A DNA stretch of 64,000 nt from Paraglaciecola psychrophila 170 (GTDB lineage Bacteria; Pseudomonadota; Gammaproteobacteria; Enterobacterales; Alteromonadaceae): positions 3,906,001 through 3,970,000 of the forward strand of contig NC_020514.1 of assembly GCF_000347635.1 (NCBI RefSeq), written 5' to 3'. Every line of letters begins with the position of its first letter. The stretch's first letter is position 1. Positions 10,017-17,449 of this stretch are shown piece after piece. A program made the position numbers and the translations under genes. Under the pieces are notes generated by a model, which saw only the letters and a list, made by a program, of their open reading frames with translations, searched no databases and was not told where the DNA came from.

Positions 10017-12710
10017 TTATAATTGCCAGCGAAACCCTAACTCGAAAGTGCGGCCATACTCTTCGAACTGGGCATTTCTGTTGCGTGTATCAAAGTAGTT
10101 ATAGAAACTCTCGTTGCTTAAATTAATGGCATTAAAATAGATATTCATGTCGTCGTTAATGAAGTATTTACCTGAGAAATCTATATGTTGATAATCATCT
10201 TCAATGCGCAACATATCACCATCAATCTCTTCTAAGTTATCACTCTTATAAGACATAGTGAGACGCAGCGACCAGCTATTATTCTCATATCCCACGGTGA
10301 GATTACCAATCCGATCTGATTGGTTTGGCAAGTCAGTTTCAAATTTTTCGCCGTCTAAAAAGGTGGTTGCATCAGTACTTGAGAAAGTGCCGTTAGCGGC
10401 AAGTAATAGTCCACTGTCAAACGCTTTTACCCAAGACAACTCCATTCCTGTTAATGTTGCTTTATCACCATTGACGGGTTGAAATACCTCTTTAAAACCC
10501 TGCCATTGTTGAGTGCTCGCAACATCTGCAACTATAATAAAGTTATCAATTTCTTTATAAAATAAACCTGCTGATAATACGCCAATAGTGCCGGGATAAT
10601 ATTCAAGTGATAAATCGAAGTTATCAGATTCATAGGGTTGCAACTCTGGATTACCTACTTCGGCCTCGCGCTGTGTAACAAATTCACCGTCATCTTCTTC
10701 TGTGTTTGACTCAATAATTTGAAAAGCAGCAGACTGTTCAAATATTGGGCGTGAAATCGTTTGCGAATAAGCACCGCGCATCACCACTTCATCGGAAAAA
10801 GCGTAGCGAGCATTAAAACTAAATAACAAATAGTCATAATCTCGCTCAGTAGCCCAAGGTGTATTAATAACCTCTTCGATGTCGTTTTCTTCATCATTAA
10901 TGAGTTCGACACGCATACCAGACGTTGTGAAGTCGGTTTTTTCATATCGAATGCCACCGACAAGTCGTAATTTTTCCCAATCAAATTGGCCCATAACATA
11001 GGCAGCAAAAATATCTTCGGTGCTGACATATGAAGCACCATTAGATTCAACTTCGGAGTCTAATGCTTCAAGCTCTAACAAAGGCAGTTGTTGCGTAAAG
11101 TCTTCTCTGAGAAGCTCTCGGTTCAGACCTGGACCAAAATCACCTAAATTATAATCAAGTTCATCGATAGCAAATTTGCTGCCATTTACACTGTCAAAAT
11201 CACCACCATAAATACTGATGTTAGCCAGCGCCGATTTTTCGCGTTGACGGTACTTAAAACCAGACTTGAATAAAGTCAGTCCACTTTTGTTGTCAAACGA
11301 CTTAGTAATGTTCCCTTGAATGCTAGTCTCTGTATCTTCAGCCAGATTTTTTTCAAAGCTAATTTCATCAAGATCGTAATTGGCTAAATCGTTAGCCATC
11401 GCATTAACCGAGATTTGCGGGATCTCAGTGTCTAAGTTTGCCTCTACACTGGGATTTTCTGATACAAAAACGTAATAAAGCCCATCAGGATCTGTTTCAT
11501 CCGACTTGGCATAACCTAGCTGATAATCCAGTGACCATAACCCTCGTTGATGCTCGCCGCCTGTTGCTAATGTAAAGATTGTCTGGGTTTCTTTGCGGTC
11601 TTTTGACTCACGCTCTATTTCAGAGTCATCCCCATCCAGCTTAAAAATATTGGCTTGACGAAATTCGTCATCAGAGAATTCACTGTAGAGCGTGCGCATG
11701 AAAAACTCGTCATTGAAATTGGGACGGTAATCGAGATTTATTGCTGTGCCTAAACGCTCTCTAGTGATGCTGTAATGACGTTGTTCGGCCTCGTCATCGC
11801 CATTTGACTCGATGTTGTCAGAGCCAAAATCACGTTTAAAGTAAGAGACGGCGGCAGCGACTCCAAAGGTATCATCGATTAATCGAGTCAGGGTAATAGA
11901 TGCTTTTGGAGCGAGCTCATCCCGCAACTGGTTTTGGCTTAATCCAGCTGAGATTATGGTGGTGTCTTGTGTGCGGTCAAAGGCACTAATACTTTTCACA
12001 TTAATCGCACCGCCCACTGCATCCGCATCCATATCCGCAGATATGGTTTTGGATACTTCTAAAGTTTGGATCAGCTCAGACGGAATAATATCTAAGGCAA
12101 CAGACCTAACACCGGCTTCTGGTGAGGGAATATTGAGGCCATTAATTGTGACACTATTAAGATTAGGATCGATGCCTCTAATTCCAACAAGACGTCCTTC
12201 CCCTTGATCCCTCTCAATAGAAATACCAGGCAAGCGTTGTAGTGATTCAGCCGCATTTTGATCAGGAAAATCACCAATCGAATCAGCAGATACTACTGAT
12301 ACAATATTACGTGCATTACGTTGTTGATTGATAGCACTGGCTTTACCACTGCGTTGACCTCGCACTATGACGACGTCAAGCGCTGCTTTTTGTGCAAGCA
12401 ATTCAATTGTGGGCAACACGTTTTCACCTGAGCTCACCATCACTGTTTGGGTAATAGTTTGAGCGCCTAAGTATGTGATTTTTAATTCATACTCGCCCTC
12501 AGGAAGATTAGGAAAGCGAAACGTACCATCAGTTCTAGATAACGATGTGCGATTTAATGCTTCAATTTCTACTTTAGCCCCTGCAAAAACGCGTTGATTA
12601 TTTTGGTCTGTTAATTTTCCAAAAAGACTCGCAGTTTGCTGTGCCATTACCATAGAACTTGCAGCAGCCAAGCTAACAGCTATAGCTAATTTACTTAATT
12701 TGTTGCGCAT
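10017..12710 (-). CDS. TonB-dependent outer-membrane receptor with carboxypeptidase-like N-domain
   Basis: An 897-residue outer-membrane transporter. Residues 1-23 are a signal peptide (SLAAASSMVMA). About 25-100 form a carboxypeptidase-regulatory-like beta-sandwich (ASLFGKLTDQNNQRVFAGAKVEI, SRTDGTFRFPNLPEGEYEL). A TonB-box-like DVVIVRGQR follows, then a plug domain (about 125-240: FPDQNAAESLQRLPGISIERDQGEG) and a 22-strand-type barrel to the C-terminus. This CarboxypepD_reg type is common among receptors for sugars and other large organics rather than plain siderophores. The ATG has AAGGG 7 bases upstream. A candidate PhoB promoter lies 60-90 bases upstream, and the phosphatase and phytase follow, so the ligand may be phytate, its breakdown products or a metal-phosphate complex. 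The substrate is inferred only from context. Confidence 0.87.
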   Translation of the reverse strand: MRNKLSKLAIAVSLAAASSMVMAQQTASLFGKLTDQNNQRVFAGAKVEIEALNRTSLSRTDGTFRFPNLPEGEYELKITYLGAQTITQTVMVSSGENVLPTIELLAQKAALDVVIVRGQRSGKASAINQQRNARNIVSVVSADSIGDFPDQNAAESLQRLPGISIERDQGEGRLVGIRGIDPNLNSVTINGLNIPSPEAGVRSVALDIIPSELIQTLEVSKTISADMDADAVGGAINVKSISAFDRTQDTTIISAGLSQNQLRDELAPKASITLTRLIDDTFGVAAAVSYFKRDFGSDNIESNGDDEAEQRHYSITRERLGTAINLDYRPNFNDEFFMRTLYSEFSDDEFRQANIFKLDGDDSEIERESKDRKETQTIFTLATGGEHQRGLWSLDYQLGYAKSDETDPDGLYYVFVSENPSVEANLDTEIPQISVNAMANDLANYDLDEISFEKNLAEDTETSIQGNITKSFDNKSGLTLFKSGFKYRQREKSALANISIYGGDFDSVNGSKFAIDELDYNLGDFGPGLNRELLREDFTQQLPLLELEALDSEVESNGASYVSTEDIFAAYVMGQFDWEKLRLVGGIRYEKTDFTTSGMRVELINDEENDIEEVINTPWATERDYDYLLFSFNARYAFSDEVVMRGAYSQTISRPIFEQSAAFQIIESNTEEDDGEFVTQREAEVGNPELQPYESDNFDLSLEYYPGTIGVLSAGLFYKEIDNFIIVADVASTQQWQGFKEVFQPVNGDKATLTGMELSWVKAFDSGLLLAANGTFSSTDATTFLDGEKFETDLPNQSDRIGNLTVGYENNSWSLRLTMSYKSDNLEEIDGDMLRIEDDYQHIDFSGKYFINDDMNIYFNAINLSNESFYNYFDTRNRNAQFEEYGRTFELGFRWQL

Positions 12711-13078
12711 ACCATTACCCTTATCTTGTGCATACGATATTAGAAAACGTCGCTTACACTAGTTGCGGATTATTGCATTCAGGTGACAGTCATTTGACCG
12801 AATGACAACACCTTCTTCTTTATCTCTATTTAGACCCAAAATCATACATTTATGAGCTAGAATGACCCCTTTCGCAAGCGTTACTCTTATTGCCCTGTCA
12901 ACATTTACGCTTGATTAATTCCAGCATATTCATTTTTTTGTCACATCGTTGAGCCAATATGACCCTACACAATTATTATTGTGCAGCTGAGGGTGTTAAG
13001 TGACCTTGCAACAACCTCGTCTTTTCATTGGTGTTGTTATTTAGAGATATGTTCGAGCAATTCGCAGGAGCACTTAGC
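12711..13078. other. Divergent intergenic region between the receptor and the GGDEF/AraC pair
   Basis: This 368-base region separates two divergent units. Apart from the Pho-like promoter for the minus strand, I see no clear operator. A CTGTCAA half-site at 12895 and a TTGTCAC at 12946 on the plus strand lack properly spaced partners. Confidence 0.5.
12769..12800 (-). promoter_or_regulatory. Candidate PhoB box and -10 for the receptor-phosphatase-phytase operon
   Basis: Read on the minus strand, 12800-12783 is CGGTCAAATGACTGTCAC. By my count it matches 15 of 18 positions of the Enterobacteria Pho box CTGTCATAWAWCTGTCAY: two 7-base half-sites at 11-base spacing, the downstream one perfect. 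Eight bases further on is AATAAT (12774-12769), a good -10 hexamer, about where -10 elements sit in PhoB-activated promoters. The start codon is at 12710. Another TTGTCAT half-site lies just upstream at 12808-12802. Confidence 0.65.
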
Positions 13079-13978
13079 ATGAAGTTTGACCTTTTGATGC
13101 AACATTCACGTTTAGTCATCTTTCACGTAAGCCTTTTATTGATGGCAATATTGTTGTCGAGCATCAGTGGCGAGTTTGTGCCTTTGGAAACGATTGAATG
13201 GTCTGATGTAATTGGCGAGGGCAGCATCGCACTGCTAACCATATTTTGGACGCTAGCCGTTATAATGAGTCGCCCGTCAGGCAAAGTAACAAATTTGCTA
13301 GTAATAGGGCTGAGTTTGGTTACCTTTTCAGCAATCTTAGATTTATTTGACGAATTTATGGCTCCAATCAGCGCTGTAAATTGGATCAGCTTATTTGAGT
13401 CGATCCCGGCGGCGATTGGCATGCTTGTGATGAGTTATGCATTGTATCTGTGGCACCTCGAGCAATTGGCCCTCAACCAACAGCTACAACGACGAGAACT
13501 TGATTATCGATGGCATCAAGAGATAGATGCCATTACTTTACTGTATCGTGGCAGCTACTGGAAAGAACGGGCAAGCAGCCTTATCAGTAACAAGGTACCA
13601 GCCTCTATTATTGTTATTGACGTGGTCAATTTTTCATATGTTAATGCGCAATATGGCATCGTTGAAGGTAACCGGATTTTACGAGAAATTGCTCACTTAT
13701 TGTTAATGAATATTAGAAACACTGACTTAGTCTGTCGTTATGCGGGAGATAGGTTTGTTATATTATTGCCACAGACTAACCTACAAGATGCGTTTGAATT
13801 GATTAACCAAATCGAGCGCAGTATTGAAAATGTTGCATTTAAACCCAGTAACAAAAATGTGTCTTTATTTACCAAAGTTAAGAGCGTTGCAGGCCGCTTA
13901 GTGTTAACTGAAACAACTGAACATACGCTGAGCAAACTCAATCAAGAACTAGATACGTTAGGCGAGCATGCAGCCTAA
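13079..13978 (+). CDS. Membrane protein with degenerate GGDEF domain
   Basis: An N-terminal membrane region with about four hydrophobic segments (roughly residues 12-125) is followed by a short linker and a GGDEF-type domain (about 155-290). The signature is AGDRF at about 222-226 instead of GGDEF/GGEEF, so the metal-binding acidic residue at position four is arginine; the earlier DxxxF element is also altered (DVVNFS). The domain is therefore probably not a working diguanylate cyclase and may bind GTP or c-di-GMP or act as a partner surface. ATG 13079 is preferred to the TTG at 13028 because AGGAG lies 8 bases upstream. Its stop overlaps the start of the AraC regulator by one base, so the two are translationally coupled. 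Confidence 0.75.
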   Translation: MKFDLLMQHSRLVIFHVSLLLMAILLSSISGEFVPLETIEWSDVIGEGSIALLTIFWTLAVIMSRPSGKVTNLLVIGLSLVTFSAILDLFDEFMAPISAVNWISLFESIPAAIGMLVMSYALYLWHLEQLALNQQLQRRELDYRWHQEIDAITLLYRGSYWKERASSLISNKVPASIIVIDVVNFSYVNAQYGIVEGNRILREIAHLLLMNIRNTDLVCRYAGDRFVILLPQTNLQDAFELINQIERSIENVAFKPSNKNVSLFTKVKSVAGRLVLTETTEHTLSKLNQELDTLGEHAA

Positions 13979-14988
13979 TGCTTAAAGGCTGCTTAACCAA
14001 CAAAACTAAAGCGTTCGACGCGAATTATATGGCGTCTAACTTGTATGCATTAGCCACAGCGCGAGGCGCAAATAAAGATAAACTTTTGCATGGTACCGGT
14101 ATATTTACTGATGACTTCACCAACAATAGATTACTGAGTGTGAATCAACTGTTGATACTTATTCAAAATGCCCAGCACTTATGTAGCGGCCATGATATTG
14201 CGTTTCAATTTGGTCACAGTCTGGTCAATACGATTGATGCACAATATCCCGATTTAGTGAACGCATTAAAAAGCACAAGTGATTTTATTGGCTGCATGCG
14301 AGTGTTATCAATCATGAACGTGCAAATTTTCCCCTTTATGTCAGCTCATACATTTAAAGATCCGGATAATATTTATATTGTTTTACAAGATTCGATCGGT
14401 TTACGAAAAAATCAAACCTTTATGATTGAGGCAAGTTGCACTGCCCTTGTTGCGATGTCAAAAACATGTATCGGGCGACGGTTGAAATTTTCCTTTTCAT
14501 TCCCGTTTGCAAGACCAAAACATATTTATGAGTATGAAGAAAACTTAGGTAGTCGGCTGACGTTTTCTCATCCTATGTTAACCATAAAACTACCCATTTC
14601 GGAAACAACAATATCCTGTCCAGATAGGCACCCAGGATTAAATCGTTACGCGGTTAAAACAGTCATCAATAAACGGCTTTATAAATTTAGTTTAATGGAC
14701 AAGATACGTAGTCAGTTGCGCTCTAAGCCAGGTCGAACGTTGCCTGAACTTGCAACATTAAACAGTCTTAGCCAAGCATCATTCAAACGAATATTGAAAG
14801 AGCATAATATAAGTTTCCAGCAGCTAGTGGATGAATTGTGTTGTCAAGAAGCGTTATATTATTTACAAATTCAGAAGCTAAAAAATGAACAAAGTGCAGC
14901 TTATATGCGCTTTAACGACGTCAATAATTTTAGACGTGCAGTAAAGCGTTGCACTGGGTTAACCCCAAGTGAATTGCGGCAAACCTAA
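13978..14988 (+). CDS. AraC-family transcriptional regulator
   Basis: A 336-residue regulator with an N-terminal ligand-binding-like domain of the Arabinose_bd type (about 20-205) and a C-terminal double helix-turn-helix (about 235-335: RTLPELATLNSLSQASFKRILKEH, then NNFRRAVKRCTGLTPSELRQ). Such proteins are DNA-binding activators or repressors. The start codon overlaps the stop of the GGDEF-like gene (TAATG), implying a functional pair. The pair is divergent from the phosphatase/phytase operon and precedes a sigma/anti-sigma/receptor unit; either could be its target. Confidence 0.88.
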   Translation: MLKGCLTNKTKAFDANYMASNLYALATARGANKDKLLHGTGIFTDDFTNNRLLSVNQLLILIQNAQHLCSGHDIAFQFGHSLVNTIDAQYPDLVNALKSTSDFIGCMRVLSIMNVQIFPFMSAHTFKDPDNIYIVLQDSIGLRKNQTFMIEASCTALVAMSKTCIGRRLKFSFSFPFARPKHIYEYEENLGSRLTFSHPMLTIKLPISETTISCPDRHPGLNRYAVKTVINKRLYKFSLMDKIRSQLRSKPGRTLPELATLNSLSQASFKRILKEHNISFQQLVDELCCQEALYYLQIQKLKNEQSAAYMRFNDVNNFRRAVKRCTGLTPSELRQT

Positions 14989-15532
14989 AAGTATTATCTT
15001 TCAAAACTGACCTTCTCCACAAACGATGGCAAATAAGTAACGCCATTATTTCTGCTCGAAACTTTAAACAATTAATTATTTTTCGCTCGTATTATCTGAC
15101 GCTTTTTAAAATTATGGGCGCCTTGTCTCGCTTCCCATTAAGCGTTGTATTTTGCGCAAAACTATCACATTTAAAGATTGAGTAAATTAAAAATAGAAAA
15201 TTAACAAGACACGCAGATTTACAAATACACCCATCGTAAATACTATAAAAATTATGGTGGATGCCTTTTTGACTCCCTGTTCGCGAACGTTAGTAACCTT
15301 CCGTTTTGTGCCCAACCTAATGGCACATTAGCTAGCGTTTTCGATATACATTTAGCTAGGCCGCATGGTTATTCATGAGATTTAAATCAAAAGTCCCCAC
15401 AGGTTTTATCCACAAGACTTTGCAGGTCAATATGAATTTTTTATTATGTTTGTGATTTATAGCATTCCCGTCATATATCTGCTGCTTAACGTCATTAAAA
15501 TATAATAAATTTATTTTTTCGAGTTAATATTA
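14989..15532. other. Long intergenic region upstream of the sigma-factor operon
   Basis: About 540 bases with no supportable open frame. It includes GTTCGCGAAC (a short palindrome near 15280), a single TTATCCACA at 15406-15414 that equals the DnaA-box consensus but stands alone, and the promoter-like segment described separately at 15468-15506. Confidence 0.5.
15468..15506 (+). promoter_or_regulatory. Possible Pho-like box and -10 upstream of the sigma factor gene
   Basis: Positions 15468-15485 (CCGTCATATATCTGCTGC) match about 14 of 18 positions of the Pho box: an almost perfect first half-site, an ideal ATAT spacer and a poor second half-site. A further CGTCATT starts one 11-base step later (15490). 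A perfect TATAAT is at 15501-15506, 27 bases before the start codon. The distance to the -10 is longer than usual for PhoB promoters, so this is a weak call. Confidence 0.35.
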
Positions 15533-16222
15533 ATGAATAAAGTGCTGCACCAAGACCCATTATTTTTTGTCGATCCGTATATAAAAGATAGCATTTCTGC
15601 TCCAGATCCAGCAAGCCCATGCGAGGATAAACGTTCCAATAATCACTCGATTGATAGCTTATTCCGTGACCATTGGCTTGATGTGTGTCGTTTATTACAC
15701 AAAAATTATGGTTCAGGTCCCCCAGAGCCTGAAGATGTGGCTCAAGAGGCCTTTAGTCAATTTTATCAAATGAAAAATGTTACCGAGATACAAAACCCTA
15801 AAGCCTACATAATAAAGATCGCAGTTAATATCACCCTAAAGTCCATGAGTAAACTGCGAAAAATTCGAGATCTTATTACGCAGCAATTACACCTCGATGA
15901 AGATCAATTAAACGAGATATGCCCAGAGATAATTTTACAAGACGAACAACGTATTGCCGCTATGCAAAATGGCATCAAAAAACTTAGTACCAAACAACGA
16001 GATATTTTAATGTGCGTTCGAATAAAAGGTCAAACTTACGCACAAATATCTATTCAAACTGGCTGGAGCCTGGCTGATATTTGCCGTCAACTGAATGAAG
16101 CAATGGCTATTTTAGAAAGTATCGACGAACAAGCGCAAGGCATAAACTTTGGTATTGCAGACACAAACATCCATCCTGCCCTTTCACACTCTCGCTCCAA
16201 GACAAACGAGAAGAAATCATGA
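15533..16222 (+). CDS. ECF sigma factor, FecI-like
   Basis: The 229-residue protein has sigma region 2 (about 45-110, with YGSGPPEPEDVAQEAFSQFYQ) and region 4 (about 145-205, with LSTKQRDILMCVRIKGQTYAQISIQTGWS), and lacks regions 1 and 3: the layout of group IV (ECF) factors. It is followed by a FecR-like gene overlapping by 4 bases (ATGA) and a TonB receptor with an STN domain, the classical cell-surface signalling arrangement. The ~40-residue N-terminal extension before region 2 is longer than in E. coli FecI. It probably directs RNA polymerase to the receptor gene promoter. Confidence 0.87.
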   Translation: MNKVLHQDPLFFVDPYIKDSISAPDPASPCEDKRSNNHSIDSLFRDHWLDVCRLLHKNYGSGPPEPEDVAQEAFSQFYQMKNVTEIQNPKAYIIKIAVNITLKSMSKLRKIRDLITQQLHLDEDQLNEICPEIILQDEQRIAAMQNGIKKLSTKQRDILMCVRIKGQTYAQISIQTGWSLADICRQLNEAMAILESIDEQAQGINFGIADTNIHPALSHSRSKTNEKKS

Positions 16223-17304
16223 AGTACCACATCAACGAACCTATGGTCGATAAAGCCTGTAAACAGCAAGTAGACATCCCAGTCCAAGATACACCACAAG
16301 CTCAGGCACGAAGATGGCTGACTGACTTATATGCTGGCAACTGTGATCCTAAAAGGCGTGAAGAATTTGTTCTGTGGATCAATAATAATGAGGCGAATCG
16401 CCATGCATTTAGGCACAGCCTAGAGGTTTGGCAGACTATCGGTATGACAGATTCTGTTGTGGATTGGTTAGAGCAGTGTGCATGTCAAGATTTGCTAGTT
16501 CCGCTTATACCAAAGCCCAAACGGAACTTAAAAAAATCTGTAATATGGTTAAGCAGTATTGCGGCAAGCATCATTTTAATAGTGGTCAGCGGTGTATTTC
16601 ACAACCCAGACAAGCTTGATACAACCACACCAAAAATAGCATTTAATTCACCCATAGGGCAAAACCTTACGATTGTCTTGAGTGACGGCTCTAATGTAAC
16701 TCTGGCAGGAAATTCGAGTATTTTAGTCGATATCAGTCAGCATGCACGGCGCATAACCTTACAAAAAGGTGGCGCCTATTTTGATGTGAGCCACGACCCT
16801 AGCCGAGTGTTTTCAGTGACAGCTGAACAACTGCAAGTACGCGTGCGCGGTACCGCATTTGAGGTGAAACGCAGCACTGATAATGCCATAAAAATATCGG
16901 TGCATCGCGGCTTAGTTGAGGTTGCAGACTTACCTGAACAAGTTGCAACAGATGACCAAAGCGCAACAGATGAACAAGTTTTGCAGTTGCGAGCAAACGA
17001 ACAAGTGCGTGCCGATAACAATGGAACATTTATCACAAAGGTAACCAGATTCGACTCTGAAACAGAGTTTTCTTGGCTCAAAGGTCGACTCATTTACGAT
17101 GGCATTCCTTTAAAGACAGTAGTGATTGATATCAACCGCTACGCTAAGAAGCCCGTTGTGATTTTAGATGAGAGCATTAACGACTTAACTATCACCGCCT
17201 CTTTTAACTTTGACCAAATCGATCAAGTACTGGCCGGATTAGCCTCGGCATACCCGATCATCTTAACTGAAGAAAACGACCGTAAGGTGCTAACTAAACA
17301 ATGA
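16219..17304 (+). CDS. FecR-family anti-sigma factor / signal transducer
   Basis: A 361-residue inner-membrane protein. It has an N-terminal cytoplasmic DUF4880 segment (about 28-75: RRWLTDLYAGNCDPKRREEFVLWI) with the tryptophans that contact the sigma factor, one transmembrane helix (about 107-128), a periplasmic FecR domain (about 140-270: GSNVTLAGNSSILVDISQHARRITLQKGGAYFDVS) and a C-terminal DUF4974/STN-like segment (about 295-358). It would sense the ligand-loaded receptor and control the co-transcribed ECF sigma factor, with which it overlaps by 4 bases. Confidence 0.88.
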   Translation: MKYHINEPMVDKACKQQVDIPVQDTPQAQARRWLTDLYAGNCDPKRREEFVLWINNNEANRHAFRHSLEVWQTIGMTDSVVDWLEQCACQDLLVPLIPKPKRNLKKSVIWLSSIAASIILIVVSGVFHNPDKLDTTTPKIAFNSPIGQNLTIVLSDGSNVTLAGNSSILVDISQHARRITLQKGGAYFDVSHDPSRVFSVTAEQLQVRVRGTAFEVKRSTDNAIKISVHRGLVEVADLPEQVATDDQSATDEQVLQLRANEQVRADNNGTFITKVTRFDSETEFSWLKGRLIYDGIPLKTVVIDINRYAKKPVVILDESINDLTITASFNFDQIDQVLAGLASAYPIILTEENDRKVLTKQ

Positions 17305-17449
17305 GCTTTAAGATTGATATGAATAAACACAGCAAATATAAATATTCGCCTTTGTGTGAAGGTTTTGTGAAACCGTCATTTTTATTGAAAAAATTCTCAT
17401 CAACATGACTCTTGTAACGAACCCACATTAATTTATTGGAATATACAGC

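Noticed and set aside
15281..15295. GTTCGCGAAC palindrome as a regulatory operator
   Set aside because: Short, single copy, about 240 bases from the next start codon and not linked to a promoter.
15406..15414. TTATCCACA, identical to the DnaA-box consensus, as a sign of a replication origin
   Set aside because: It is a single copy with no further boxes, no AT-rich unwinding repeat and no origin-associated genes nearby.
17341..17449. CCGTCAT near 17373 as a Pho box for the signalling receptor
   Set aside because: Only one half-site is good; the expected control is the adjacent ECF sigma factor, whose promoter sequence I cannot define from one site.
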